A stretch of DNA of 64,000 nucleotides from an uncultured Clostridia bacterium (lineage in GTDB: Bacteria > Bacillota > Clostridia > Oscillospirales > Acutalibacteraceae): positions 38,624 to 102,623 of the forward strand of contig CALHND010000007.1 in NCBI GenBank assembly GCA_938034875.1, written 5' to 3'. A program made the translations under genes and the position numbers. How positions within the stretch are numbered: position 1 is the stretch's first letter; each line of letters opens with the position of its first letter. This document shows, in pieces, positions 25,275 to 34,541 of the stretch. The notes under the pieces are model-generated. The model ran no database searches, was not told where the DNA came from, and saw only the letters and a list, made by a program, of their open reading frames with translations.

Positions 25275-25799
25275 ACTTCATCTCCTCCCGGGAAAGTATT
25301 TTATATTGTAACACATTACAGTAAAAAGTTCAATACTTGCAAAATCAGCGCTTCTCCTGGCGGTAGAAAAAAATTTAGCCGATTCTACCGTGTAAAAATT
25401 TCATTGGTTTTTTTAACAAGAAACCTTGTAATATCAACATAATTTCAGATTCTACTGACAAGAGAAATGCAAAAAAACCACTCTACCGCGTGATAACTAA
25501 ACATAGAGAGCGTAAATGGGAGCGTAGGGTGACATGTAAGATAAAATTGTTTATTATGTTTATAGTTGGGTTTTACGCCGTTTATACATTGCTTGCCGCC
25601 CGTGCGGTACATGTGTGAAACGACTGTAAAATATGACTATGGAGTTTAAAATAACCGATTACATATTGAGTTTTGCGGCAAAAATAACCATACGGCTTAT
25701 GCTGTCGCAATGAAAAATGGATCATTGGGTGAGATGTGCACCATCGCATCAGTATGATGACGTTTAACAGTTACATATTTAAAGAAGGAGTTTCTGCTT
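25275..25799. other. Gene-free gap with a small inverted repeat
   Basis: No credible gene. An inverted repeat CGGTAGAA (25361-25368) / TTCTACCG (25383-25390) is seen, and a third partial copy CTCTACCGCG lies near 25482; these could be a regulator site. The remainder is AT-rich with no clear structure. Confidence 0.4.
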
Positions 25800-26690
25800 T
25801 TGAGCAGAGTGTTTGACATGAACAAATTTTGTATTTTTACCGATTCATCCTGTGACCTTCCAGCAAAGTTGGCTGACGATCTCGGAGTGACAGTAATACC
25901 ACTTCAGGTAATTGCTGACGGCAGAGAGTATGTCAACTATCTGGACGAACGCGAAGTAGGCTTTCACGAATATTATGATATGCTGCGCCGCGGACTGCAG
26001 GCAACCACCACTGCGGCAAATATGGATACCTTCATGACGGCTTTTGAGACGGTGCTTGAACAGGGTAACGATGTTTTATATCTTGGCTTTTCATCGGGAC
26101 TTAGCGGAACATATAACAGCGGCAGAATGGCTGCTGAGGAGCTGAGCGAAAAATATCCTGATCGCAAAATCTTAGCTGTTGATACCCTGTGCGCTTCGCT
26201 TGGTCAGGGATTAATGATTTACCATGCCGTTCAGCAGCAGCGCGACGGAAAGTCGATTGAAGAGGTGCGCGACTGGGTCGAGCAGAAAAAGCTTAATATG
26301 TGCCACCTGTTCACAGTAGATGATCTTCGCCATCTTTACAGAGGCGGCAGAGTTTCAAGAACAACCGCAATTGTCGGCAGTGCGCTGGGCATGAAACCGC
26401 TGATGCACATGGATGATGACGGACACCTGACCAAAACAGGCGTTGTACGCGGCAGAAAGTCATCGCTTGACTCAATGGTTAAGCGCATGAAAGAGTTAGT
26501 AGTAAATTCTGCAGAGCAGATGGTGTTCATCAGTCACGGCGACTGCTTGGAAGAAGCGGAGTATTTGGCTGGCGAAATCCGCAAAGCCATGCCCGTAAAA
26601 GACATTGTAATCAACTATGTTGGACCGGTCATCGGTACACATTCGGGACCGGGCACAATGGCTCTATTCTTCTTTGGCACAGAAAGATAA
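25800..26690 (+). CDS. DegV family fatty-acid-binding protein
   Basis: 296 residues from TTG 25800. This start is preferred because AAGGAG stands nine bases before it, while the next ATG (25818) is too far away. DegV motifs are FTDSSCDLP, SSGLSGTYN (the serine that holds the carboxylate) and RGGRVSRTTAIVGSALG. Members bind a fatty acid and, as FakB-type proteins, present it to a FakA kinase for use in phospholipid synthesis. No fakA is nearby. Single gene with its own terminator. Confidence 0.9.
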   Translation: MSRVFDMNKFCIFTDSSCDLPAKLADDLGVTVIPLQVIADGREYVNYLDEREVGFHEYYDMLRRGLQATTTAANMDTFMTAFETVLEQGNDVLYLGFSSGLSGTYNSGRMAAEELSEKYPDRKILAVDTLCASLGQGLMIYHAVQQQRDGKSIEEVRDWVEQKKLNMCHLFTVDDLRHLYRGGRVSRTTAIVGSALGMKPLMHMDDDGHLTKTGVVRGRKSSLDSMVKRMKELVVNSAEQMVFISHGDCLEEAEYLAGEIRKAMPVKDIVINYVGPVIGTHSGPGTMALFFFGTER

Positions 26691-26706
26691 ATATAATGTA
26701 AAGCAA

Positions 26707-26742
26707 AAAGCGTTTCGCCAATTAAGCGAGACGCTTTTTTTA
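26707..26742 (+). terminator. Terminator after the DegV gene
   Basis: AAAGCGTTTCGC / GCGAGACGCTTT stem with T tail. The following gap to 27229 shows no gene or structure I can support. Confidence 0.9.
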
Positions 26743-27229
26743 TGTTGTGCAAATTTTTTTGACATTTAACAATATTACATAGTTTACGGTGTATGCCGTA
26801 TTTTAATGCGCCACCAAAAACAGCGTTTTTTGACCTTTTTTGTATACCTTAACCAGAATATGCAAACACTAACGGTAACAAGAATAGCAGGTAAAGTACG
26901 ATATTTTGTTATACTTTAAATGGCCGAAATAAAAAATCACGGCACTGAACATTAAAATCGCAAAATACTGACTCTTAAAAGGTGTAGTGATGGGTAAAAA
27001 ACATGTCTCTCACTTACTTTTTTAAAAAGACGGAGTAGCGCAAAACCATTTAACTTAAAACTGAACAGCCCAAGCTTTATGGTATGCCGAGCAGAAAAAT
27101 AAACTTTTTCATCAGAGGCTATTATTCTTTCATCAGAATTTGTTTATTTTTCTTGCATTTTAAAATTCCGTGTGATAAAATCATTAAGTTGGGAAATATT
27201 TGCCCGATTTATGTGAAATATTATTCCTT

Positions 27230-27316
27230 TAAGAGGGAGTAGCTTGCGGATATCTGCGACAACCAGCGTCAGTACGGCCGAAGGCCCGCTGTTGTATTAA
27301 AAAGCGAGACTCTTAT
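27230..27316 (+). ncRNA. Riboswitch aptamer, yybP-ykoY (Mn2+)-like
   Basis: A closing helix TAAGAG (27230-27235) / CTCTTA (27310-27315) encloses the conserved loop sequence GGGAGTAGC (27236-27243) on the 5' side and GCGAGA on the 3' side. A middle element CAGCGTCAGTACGG follows, and a GGCCGAAGGCC hairpin sits within an ACAACCAGCG / CGCTGTTGT arm. This is the layout of the yybP-ykoY manganese riboswitch. Because the gene served is a sodium pump subunit, another ion-sensing class (e.g. the Na+ DUF1646 motif) is a possible alternative. Confidence 0.62.
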
Positions 27317-27346
27317 TGCTTTTTAAGCGATAAGAGTTTTATTTTT
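27309..27346 (+). terminator. Riboswitch-controlled terminator
   Basis: ACTCTTATTGC / GCGATAAGAGT stem followed by TTTATTTTT. Its 5' arm shares CTCTTA with the aptamer closing helix, so the two are mutually exclusive: ligand binding should switch the gene on. Confidence 0.8.
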
Positions 27347-27362
27347 ACAAAAGGAGACAGAC

Positions 27363-28541
27363 ATGAAGATTTTGTACGAAAATTTTGCCTTCATAGAATG
27401 GCAGCAGATTGTAATGTGGATAATCGGCGGAGTGCTGATTTATCTTGCAATCAAAAAGGATATGGAACCTACATTGCTTTTGCCGATCGGTTTCGGCGCA
27501 ATATTGGTTAACCTGCCCATTTCGGGAGCGATTACTCAGTATTTTCAAAACGGCAACCAGATTTCACACGATGCTTACCAGACTCTGCTTGCACAGGGAG
27601 CTCAAGGACTGTCCGAATCAGAAGGTGCTTTAACTACATTATTTAATGCAGGTATTGCAAACGAGCTGTTCCCGCTTATTTTGTTCATCGGCATTGGTGC
27701 AATGATCGATTTTGGACCGTTGCTTTCCAACCCGAAGCTGATGATATTCGGTGCGGCGGCACAGTTCGGCATTTTCTTTACACTTTGCCTCGCTTCAATG
27801 TTTTTTGATATTAACGATGCGGCTTCTATTGCAATAATCGGTGCGGCTGACGGCCCCACATCTATCGTAGTTGCAAACAAGCTCGGCTCAAAATATCTTG
27901 GTGCAATCATGGTCGCCGCCTACTCATACATGGCGCTCGTTCCAATCATTCAGCCACCTGTTATCAAGTTGCTGACAACTAAAAAAGAACGCCAAATTCG
28001 TATGCCGTACGAACAAAAAGATGTAAAAAAGAGCACACGCATTCTTTTCCCGATCATCATTACCGTTGTTGCAGGAATCGTTGCTCCGGCATCGGTTTCA
28101 TTGATTGGCTTCCTCATGTTCGGTAACCTTATCCGTGAGTGTGGCGTGCTTAATTCGCTGTCAGAAACAGCGCAAAAGGTGCTCGCAAACCTTATCACAA
28201 TTTTCCTTGGAATCACCATTGCATCAAAAATGCAGGCCGCAGACTTCCTAGATGTAAACACATTGCTCATCCTCGGACTCGGACTTGTAGCATTCATTTT
28301 CGACACCGCAGGCGGAGTTCTGTTTGCAAAATTCATCAACCTGTTCCTGAAAAAGAAAATTAATCCGATGATTGGTGCAGCAGGCATTTCTGCATTCCCA
28401 ATGTCGGGCAGAATAGTTCATAAAATGGGATTGGCGGAGGATCCGCAAAACTTCCTGCTTATGCATTCAATTGGTGTCAATGTTTCGGGTCAGATTGCTT
28501 CGGTTATCGCCGGCGGTCTGATACTCAACTTCTTCATGTAA
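27363..28541 (+). CDS. Sodium ion-translocating decarboxylase, beta subunit
   Basis: 392 residues, preceded by AAAAGGAG. Multi-helix membrane protein (about 9-11 helices) of the OadB/MmdB/GcdB family, which couples decarboxylation of a biotin-bound carboxyl group to Na+ export. Family blocks include IGIGAMIDFGPLL, IIGAADGPTSIVVANKLG (with the conserved Asp) and the C-terminal GISAFPMSGRIVHKMG. The small gamma-like gene follows, but no alpha carboxyltransferase or biotin carrier is in the window. The substrate (oxaloacetate, methylmalonyl-CoA or glutaconyl-CoA) cannot be told. Confidence 0.92.
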   Translation: MKILYENFAFIEWQQIVMWIIGGVLIYLAIKKDMEPTLLLPIGFGAILVNLPISGAITQYFQNGNQISHDAYQTLLAQGAQGLSESEGALTTLFNAGIANELFPLILFIGIGAMIDFGPLLSNPKLMIFGAAAQFGIFFTLCLASMFFDINDAASIAIIGAADGPTSIVVANKLGSKYLGAIMVAAYSYMALVPIIQPPVIKLLTTKKERQIRMPYEQKDVKKSTRILFPIIITVVAGIVAPASVSLIGFLMFGNLIRECGVLNSLSETAQKVLANLITIFLGITIASKMQAADFLDVNTLLILGLGLVAFIFDTAGGVLFAKFINLFLKKKINPMIGAAGISAFPMSGRIVHKMGLAEDPQNFLLMHSIGVNVSGQIASVIAGGLILNFFM

Positions 28542-28556
28542 GGGAGGACGATGTAA

Positions 28557-28706
28557 ATGAATTTCAATCCTTCAGCTTTTGTTGATAATTTATCCTACAT
28601 GGGCAAAGGCATGCTGTGCATTATGGTAGTTATTGGAGTAATCATCGTTATTACCGCCTTGCTTAACGCAATCGGAAAAATGTCGAAAAAGGACAAAGAT
28701 AAATAA
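28557..28706 (+). CDS. Small gamma/OadG-like subunit of the decarboxylase pump
   Basis: 49 residues from ATG 28557, 15 bp after the beta gene, with GGGAGG upstream. One transmembrane helix (about residues 18-38, MLCIMVVIGVIIVITALL), preceded by GKG and followed by a charged KKDKDK tail. Shorter than classical OadG and without the Pro/Ala-rich or biotinyl part. Role inferred from position and shape. Confidence 0.72.
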   Translation: MNFNPSAFVDNLSYMGKGMLCIMVVIGVIIVITALLNAIGKMSKKDKDK

Positions 28707-28739
28707 TTGCGCCAATACTATAATATTTAATGAAAAACG

Positions 28740-28773
28740 CCGACCGAGGTTTTACACTTCGGTCGGTTTTTTT
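28740..28773 (+). terminator. Terminator of the decarboxylase operon
   Basis: CCGACCGA / TCGGTCGG stem followed by seven T. Confidence 0.88.
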
Positions 28774-28869
28774 GTTGCAAAAAAATAATTAAAAATGAGC
28801 GATTCAAAATAAGAGCGCATCATAAATGCAGTACCGCAAAACACAATCAGACCCCCTAATAAAATTGGT

Positions 28870-29442
28870 GGGGCAGTACTAAACCACCGCTTTTATTTCG
28901 CACGATGACGAAGCTCAAACCCGCCGATTTGGTTGCATAATGTGTTCCACGGTCAAGCCGCGCTATGTTGAAGTGAGCATCAACTTTTTTGGAACGTAAT
29001 AATTTCCACAGTAACTATTATGATGATATTTGTAGAGATTTTACGTTTCCAAAGGCTCACAGCATTTGGTCGTTGAGGAGGGGAGGTTTTAAGGAGGGGA
29101 GCCCGTCGAAAGGGGTCCACTCTTTAACGTCTTTTGGTTACTTTTTGGCGGCAAAAAGTAACTGCCTGCCGCGGCAAAAGCGGCAAAGCAAAGGAAGTTC
29201 CTTATACCAAATGGCGAAGCAAAGCCTACCTCGGTTTTGTTTGCACAATGGCGATGCACAAATCCCCCGTATTGCTTGCGCCATGTCGAGCGGGTAGCTC
29301 AAAACCGCCGCTCTGCTTGCACCAATCCAAATGCGAAGCACAAAACCACCGTTTTATCTTCACCAAGCCAAATGGCGAAGCTCAAAACGACCGCTTAGCT
29401 TGCATAATGGCAAAGCATAAAACCAGACTCTCTGCCCCAACA
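28870..29442. repeat. Degenerate direct-repeat field, about 35-48 bp unit
   Basis: Diverged copies of a unit like ATGGCGAAGCTCAAAACC followed by ACCGCTTTGCTTGCACA-like sequence. Copies begin near 28904, 29211, 29248, 29283, 29330, 29370 and 29406. Part of the stretch (29040-29180) is GC-rich and unrelated. Frames open through the repeats but none has a ribosome binding site or protein-like composition. No promoter or CRISPR-like regularity. Confidence 0.55.
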
Positions 29443-29477
29443 CAATAACGTACACCCAACTCAAAACCTGTTTCAAC

Positions 29478-29515
29478 AAAAAAAGCAAAATGTCCGTTAA
29501 GGACACTTTGCTCAA
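29478..29515 (-). terminator. Terminator of the beta-propeller protein gene
   Basis: Minus-strand AGCAAAGTGTCC / GGACATTTTGCT stem followed by seven T. Confidence 0.88.
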
Positions 29516-29532
29516 ATTACATAAATAAACTA

Positions 29533-30435
29533 TTACATTTTTTTAATGCTGGTGCCGTAAAAATCACAGCGGTAAAGCGAGCCGTCAGCAAGATAATAGT
29601 AAAGATTATCTTCTGATACATATAACTCGCAAGGAGTGCCTTCGCTCGTCTCTAGTTTTTTCGACTTTGCGTTGGTCTCGACCAAGTTGCGCGAATAAAG
29701 CTCGCCGTCGTTTACGTAGAACAGTGTGTTATTATATACAGTAAAGACGTCTGCCTTGCCGTGGATCAGCATATTGGCGGTGTTTTGCGTTGCTGTTGAC
29801 CAAATTTCGCCCTCGTGCATAAAGTAAATGTAATTGCCGTAGAACATAAAACTGTCAACCGTTTTGCCCAAAAACGGCCTATTGTTACTGCCGTCGGTGC
29901 GAGCCATGTAAAGATAATTTTTTTCACCAATATAAATTATAATGTTGCCGCGTACGGCAAAATCGCCGTTAACAGTAATGCCTATATCTGATTTTTTGTT
30001 ATCGGTAAGCCTTATTTTCTTCAGTTTATTGTCGCCCGCTTCGGTGTAGTACAGCCAGTTTCCGCTAAGAAAGTAGTCGCCCACATTGTCAATCACGGTG
30101 CGCTTGTTTTCTCCCGAAATATCGGAATAAACAGCTTTTTTACCGTCGCGATATAAAAGTCCGTCTTTCCATGGCGCCAGCATATCACCGCTGTCGGCCA
30201 CTTTAAATTCAAGTGCCGCACCTTTTGCTCGAACATCGCCTGATGATGATACATAGTAGACTATGTCGTTTTCGGTGCAAACTTTTCCGCCCATGGCGGC
30301 GTTCTGAAATTCCTCGTTTGAGGCGGTATGTAATCTGTCAAGCGGAACAATAAGCTCAATGACAACAACTACAGCAACAAAAGTAATTGCAATAATAAAC
30401 GGTATGAACGCAATTTTTTTTCTGTCTTTTGTCAT
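29533..30435 (-). CDS. Membrane-anchored beta-propeller (DUF5050-like) protein
   Basis: 300 residues from ATG 30435, which follows GGAGGGGG. A 66-base upstream extension is open but lacks a ribosome binding site. One N-terminal signal-anchor helix (about residues 10-30), then repeated beta blades such as GNWLYYTEAGDNKLKKI, YGNYIYFMHEGEIW and EDNLYYYLADGSLYRC. Such YY-rich blades occur in DUF5050 surface propellers. Likely extracytoplasmic; ligand unknown. Monocistronic. Confidence 0.75.
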   Translation of the reverse strand: MTKDRKKIAFIPFIIAITFVAVVVVIELIVPLDRLHTASNEEFQNAAMGGKVCTENDIVYYVSSSGDVRAKGAALEFKVADSGDMLAPWKDGLLYRDGKKAVYSDISGENKRTVIDNVGDYFLSGNWLYYTEAGDNKLKKIRLTDNKKSDIGITVNGDFAVRGNIIIYIGEKNYLYMARTDGSNNRPFLGKTVDSFMFYGNYIYFMHEGEIWSTATQNTANMLIHGKADVFTVYNNTLFYVNDGELYSRNLVETNAKSKKLETSEGTPCELYVSEDNLYYYLADGSLYRCDFYGTSIKKM

Positions 30436-30594
30436 TATAAATCCCCCTCCGCTTAAAAATATATATAATGATATGATAATATGTTTGGTTACGATTGTCA
30501 ATAAAAGAGAATTTCGGGTTTTATCGGTTATTTCTATTCCATATTGGGAGATTTTGTGCTAAAATGGGGCTATAAAAATAAGGAGAGATGTTCC

Positions 30595-31794
30595 GTGAAA
30601 TATGTAGTAATTCTCTGCGACGGCATGGCAGACCTGCCAATAGATTCGCTCGGCGGCAAAACGCCCATGGCAGCCGCAGTTAAACCGAATATGGATAAAC
30701 TGGCAAAGCATGCCGTTGTCGGTATGGTAAGAACGGTCGCCGAGGGGCTTAATCCCGGCAGCGATGTCGCTAATTTATCGGTAATGGGTTTTGACCCTGC
30801 CGAAGTTTATACGGGACGCTCGCCGCTTGAAGCTGCGTCAATCGGAATTGAACTTACCGATGACGATGTTGCCATTCGGTGCAACCTTGTAACACTTTCG
30901 GACGAGGAAAATTACGAAGATAAGACCATGGTCGATTATTGCGGCGGAGACATTTCTACCGACGAAGCCGATGAGCTGATAAAAACGCTGGCAGCCGAGC
31001 TTGGCGGCGGTGAATTTGATTTTTACACCGGTGTAGCATACCGCCATTTGACCGTGTGGCACGGCGGCAGGTCAGAGGGATACACGCTTACACCGCCTCA
31101 CGACATTTCCGGGCAGGTAGTGGGCCAGCATTTACAGGCGCACATGCATAACCCCGAATTGTACAATTTGATGAAAAAAAGCGTAGAGATTTTGCGTGAC
31201 CATCCCGTTAATAAAGCCAGGGTTGCACGTGGAGAGCGCCCTGCCAATTCGATTTGGCTGTGGGGGCAGGGTACACGCGCCGCTTTGCCAAAATTTGAAG
31301 AGAAGTACGGCATAAAGGGCGCTGTCATTTCGGCAGTAGACCTGCTTAAAGGCATTGCAAAAAGCGCAAAAATGCAGTCAATAGATGTTGACGGAGCTAC
31401 CGGATACATAGACACCAATTTTGACGGAAAAACAGCCGCAGCCATTGAAGCGCTGAATGACAATGATTATGTTTATGTGCATATCGAAGCGCCCGACGAG
31501 TGCGGACATCGCCGTGAAATCGAGAATAAGGTTCGTTCAATCGAACTTATTGACGAAAAGGTGCTTGCGCCGATTTTGAATGCGCTTGAGGGCACCGATT
31601 ATCGTATAATGATATTGCCTGACCACCCCACGCCGATTGCCACCGCAACACATTCGTCGGCACCCGTTCCGTTCATGATTTATGACTCGACAGCACCGAC
31701 AGACGGAGTAGATACATTCACCGAGGAGACGGCGGCGCAAACCGGCGTATTTGTTGAGCATGGCCCATCGCTGATAAAGCAACTAATAAAATAA
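30595..31794 (+). CDS. apgM: 2,3-bisphosphoglycerate-independent phosphoglycerate mutase, archaeal-type
   Basis: 399 residues from GTG 30595, which follows AAGGAGAG. Alkaline-phosphatase superfamily: metal and nucleophile site in CDGMADLP and GSDVANLSVMGF (Ser), later HIEAPDECGHR and LPDHPTPIATATHSS. Interconverts 3- and 2-phosphoglycerate with two metal ions. In Clostridia the same family (COG3635) has also been proposed to act as a homoserine kinase, but no threonine genes are adjacent here. Single gene with its own terminator. Confidence 0.88.
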   Translation: MKYVVILCDGMADLPIDSLGGKTPMAAAVKPNMDKLAKHAVVGMVRTVAEGLNPGSDVANLSVMGFDPAEVYTGRSPLEAASIGIELTDDDVAIRCNLVTLSDEENYEDKTMVDYCGGDISTDEADELIKTLAAELGGGEFDFYTGVAYRHLTVWHGGRSEGYTLTPPHDISGQVVGQHLQAHMHNPELYNLMKKSVEILRDHPVNKARVARGERPANSIWLWGQGTRAALPKFEEKYGIKGAVISAVDLLKGIAKSAKMQSIDVDGATGYIDTNFDGKTAAAIEALNDNDYVYVHIEAPDECGHRREIENKVRSIELIDEKVLAPILNALEGTDYRIMILPDHPTPIATATHSSAPVPFMIYDSTAPTDGVDTFTEETAAQTGVFVEHGPSLIKQLIK

Positions 31795-31835
31795 AATCGG
31801 CAATCCAAAAAAATTTTATAATATTAAAAAAAACA

Positions 31836-31875
31836 AACCCGGCAGTCTCATAAATGATACTGCCGGGTTATTATA
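31836..31875 (+). terminator. Terminator after apgM
   Basis: AACCCGGCAGT / ACTGCCGGGTT stem followed by ATTATATAT. The T-run is poor but the stem is strong. Confidence 0.75.
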
Positions 31876-31920
31876 TATAGATATATCCAACGCAAATAAA
31901 ATTTTTCAGGAGGTTTTTTT

Positions 31921-32178
31921 ATGGGACTGTTTGACCCTATCGGAGCAGAGTTGTTTGATTTAAACGGCGATGGCACTTTGGATTGCGCTGAACGTGGCAA
32001 TTACTACGACGTTACTAATGAAATTGCCGACAGCGTATACGGCGACGATGACTCAACTGATGACCTCTACGACATCGAAGAAGAAATTGAAGAAGAAATT
32101 GATGAAGATCTCGACGAAGACCTCGATGATGGACTTGATGACGGCTTGGACGATTATTTCGGGGGTGATGATTTTTAG
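31921..32178 (+). CDS. Small very acidic protein with one EF-hand-like motif
   Basis: 85 residues, preceded by CAGGAGG. The N-terminal part contains DLNGDGTLDCAE, a canonical calcium-loop pattern (D-x-N-x-D-G-x-x-D). The second half is almost only Asp and Glu (repeats of EEIEEEIDEDLDED and DDGLDDGLDD). No signal peptide or membrane helix. The composition may reflect a strongly charged cytoplasmic protein or metal buffer. I do not recognise a family. The strong ribosome binding site and clean frame support it as real. Confidence 0.65.
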   Translation: MGLFDPIGAELFDLNGDGTLDCAERGNYYDVTNEIADSVYGDDDSTDDLYDIEEEIEEEIDEDLDEDLDDGLDDGLDDYFGGDDF

Positions 32179-32202
32179 CGCATAAAATTAGAGAGATCGA
32201 CG

Positions 32203-32240
32203 GCCGCGGAGCTAATTGGGTGCGCCGCGGCTTATTTTAA
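32203..32240 (+). terminator. Possible terminator after the acidic protein gene
   Basis: GCCGCGG / CCGCGGC stem followed by TTATTTTAA. The gap on to 32562 is AT-rich; a 65-codon frame in it lacks a ribosome binding site and is not called. Confidence 0.5.
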
Positions 32241-32562
32241 TTAAAAAATAAGTTTTTAACAACAAAAACATCTGTTTGTGCTAAATGTAAAACAGGTGAT
32301 TTTTTTTGGTATAACTTTTTGACACAAAACATAGAATAAAAGTGTTATGCAAAGAAAAGCTGATGTAAAATTTTTTTATTTTAAGAAAAATTATACAAAA
32401 TCACCAAATTTACCTCTTAAAATATTCCATTGTATATTTAATAAAGACGAAAAAAACCTTGAAAAAGAGGACAAGGTTTGTTATATTGAGATAGGTGAAT
32501 TATGCATGTCGATGATTTTCGGCGTTTACAAAGAATATAATTAACAGGGAGATTCTAAAAAA

Positions 32563-34521
32563 ATGGGACCTGATTACAATTTTATCAGTTCGTTTCACGA
32601 CGGAAACCTTGCTGACGCATACAAATACATGGGTGCGCACAGGTGTGGAGATGAGACGATTTTTCGAGTATGGGCACCAAATGCCACAGCAGTCAGCGTT
32701 GTCGGGGACTTTAACGGCTGGGATGATACTGCTGCACCTATGACACGTATAAGCGACTTCGGCATTTTTGAGGCTCGTATATCGCAAGTAAATACATTTG
32801 ATAATTACAAATATGCCATTACCGCTGCAGACGGCAGGGTTATGCTTCGCGCCGACCCTTACGCTTTCCACTGTGAAATTCGGCCTGGTACTTCTTCAAA
32901 ACTTTACGACATAGAAGGATATGAGTGGCACGACCAAAAATGGTGCTCCGAACGGGCGAAAAGGGATATATACAGCTCGCCTATAAATATATATGAAATA
33001 CATGCTGCGTCGTGGCGCAGATTTGAAAATCAAAATTGTTTTGATTATGAAAAGCTGGCACATGAGCTGTGCGAGTATGTAAAGGATATGGGTTACAACT
33101 ACATTGAGCTTATGCCAATGTCTGAGTACCCTTATGATGGCTCGTGGGGATACCAAGTTACCGGCTACTATGCGCCCACTTCGCGCTATGGTACGGCAAA
33201 GGACTTTATGAAATTCGTGGATATTTGTCACGAAAACGGAATTGGAGTCATGCTTGACTGGGTACCGGCGCATTTTCCAAAAGATGCCCATGGTCTGTAT
33301 CAATACGACGGAGGGCATTGCTACGAATATGAAGACCCACGCAAGGGTGAGCATAAAGAATGGGGAACAGCGGTATTTGACTACGGCAAAAACGAGGTTC
33401 GCAGTTTCCTAATTTCTAACGCAGTTTACTGGCTGGAGGAATACCACATTGACGGAATTCGCGTTGATGCGGTTGCATCCATGTTATATCTTGACTATAA
33501 CCGCAATGACGGCGAATGGATTGCCAATCAATACGGCGGCAAGGAAAATCTTGAAGCAATTGAATTTTTGCGACAGCTAAACGCGGCTGTTTTTGCGCGT
33601 TTTCCGTACGCTTTAATGACGGCAGAGGAGTCAACTGCGTGGCCGTTAGTAACCAAACCGGCCGATGTTGGCGGACTTGGATTTAATTTTAAATGGAATA
33701 TGGGCTGGATGAATGACATTCTGCGTTATATGTCACTTGATCCGATTTTCCGCAAGGACAACCATAATTTGATGACATTTTCATTTTTCTACGCATTTTC
33801 CGAAAATTATGTTTTGCCTATTTCTCACGATGAGGTAGTGCACGGCAAGGGTTCTCTTATTGAGAAGATGCCGGGAGAATATGACGATAAATTTAAAAAT
33901 CTGCGAGCATTTTACGCATATATGGCGGCACATCCGGGCAAAAAGCTGCTGTTTATGGGTCAGGAATTTGCTCAGTTTAAGGAATGGGACTATCAAACCG
34001 AACTGGATTGGTCGCTGCTTAGCTTTGATAAGCACAGACAGCTGCAAGACTGCGTGCGTGCACTCAATAAATTCTACCTGAATACACCTGCTTTTTACGA
34101 GATAGATTATTCTTGGGAAGGTTTTAGGTGGATTGCAGCCGATGACACGGTGCAGAGCATAGTTTCATTCCGCAGAATTGATAAATCAGGCAAGGAAATA
34201 ATCTGCGTGTGCAATTTTGTCCCCGTCACGCGTGAAAATTATCGCATAGGCGTGCCGTATGAGGGCAGTTACAGCGTGGTATTTGATACTGACGCTGAAA
34301 AATTTGGCGGTGACGGTGTGCTCAAAAGCAAAAACATTTATGCTTTTGAGACCAAAGATGAATCAATGCACGGACTGGACTTTTCCATTGACATAACATT
34401 ACCGGCTATGAGTGTCATTTATCTTGAACACAAGCCGGCAAAAAAACGCAGTTTGCCACGCTTGCGATATAAGGCGAGTTCCGATGGCAGCTCAAAAATA
34501 AAACAGTCAGATAAACCTTAA
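32563..34521 (+). CDS. glgB: 1,4-alpha-glucan branching enzyme
   Basis: 652 residues. Makes alpha-1,6 branches in glycogen. N-terminal CBM48 (about residues 20-110, FRVWAPNATAVSVVGDFNGW) and central GH13 catalytic barrel. The nucleophile Asp lies in GIRVDAVASML (about residue 306), the acid/base Glu in TAEEST and the third Asp in SHDEVVHGKGS. C-terminal beta domain, then a basic tail. First gene of the operon glgB-glgC-glgD-glgA; GGGAG lies 12 bases upstream. Confidence 0.97.
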   Translation: MGPDYNFISSFHDGNLADAYKYMGAHRCGDETIFRVWAPNATAVSVVGDFNGWDDTAAPMTRISDFGIFEARISQVNTFDNYKYAITAADGRVMLRADPYAFHCEIRPGTSSKLYDIEGYEWHDQKWCSERAKRDIYSSPINIYEIHAASWRRFENQNCFDYEKLAHELCEYVKDMGYNYIELMPMSEYPYDGSWGYQVTGYYAPTSRYGTAKDFMKFVDICHENGIGVMLDWVPAHFPKDAHGLYQYDGGHCYEYEDPRKGEHKEWGTAVFDYGKNEVRSFLISNAVYWLEEYHIDGIRVDAVASMLYLDYNRNDGEWIANQYGGKENLEAIEFLRQLNAAVFARFPYALMTAEESTAWPLVTKPADVGGLGFNFKWNMGWMNDILRYMSLDPIFRKDNHNLMTFSFFYAFSENYVLPISHDEVVHGKGSLIEKMPGEYDDKFKNLRAFYAYMAAHPGKKLLFMGQEFAQFKEWDYQTELDWSLLSFDKHRQLQDCVRALNKFYLNTPAFYEIDYSWEGFRWIAADDTVQSIVSFRRIDKSGKEIICVCNFVPVTRENYRIGVPYEGSYSVVFDTDAEKFGGDGVLKSKNIYAFETKDESMHGLDFSIDITLPAMSVIYLEHKPAKKRSLPRLRYKASSDGSSKIKQSDKP

Positions 34522-34541
34522 CAACGAGAGGATTGACATAA

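Noticed and set aside
28989..29448. Two overlapping open frames of about 100 codons.
   Set aside because: They run through the degenerate repeat field, have no ribosome binding site and a repeat-driven composition.
32347..32544. 65-codon open frame before glgB.
   Set aside because: AT-rich Lys/Phe/Asn composition, no ribosome binding site and no recognisable feature; more likely untranslated leader.
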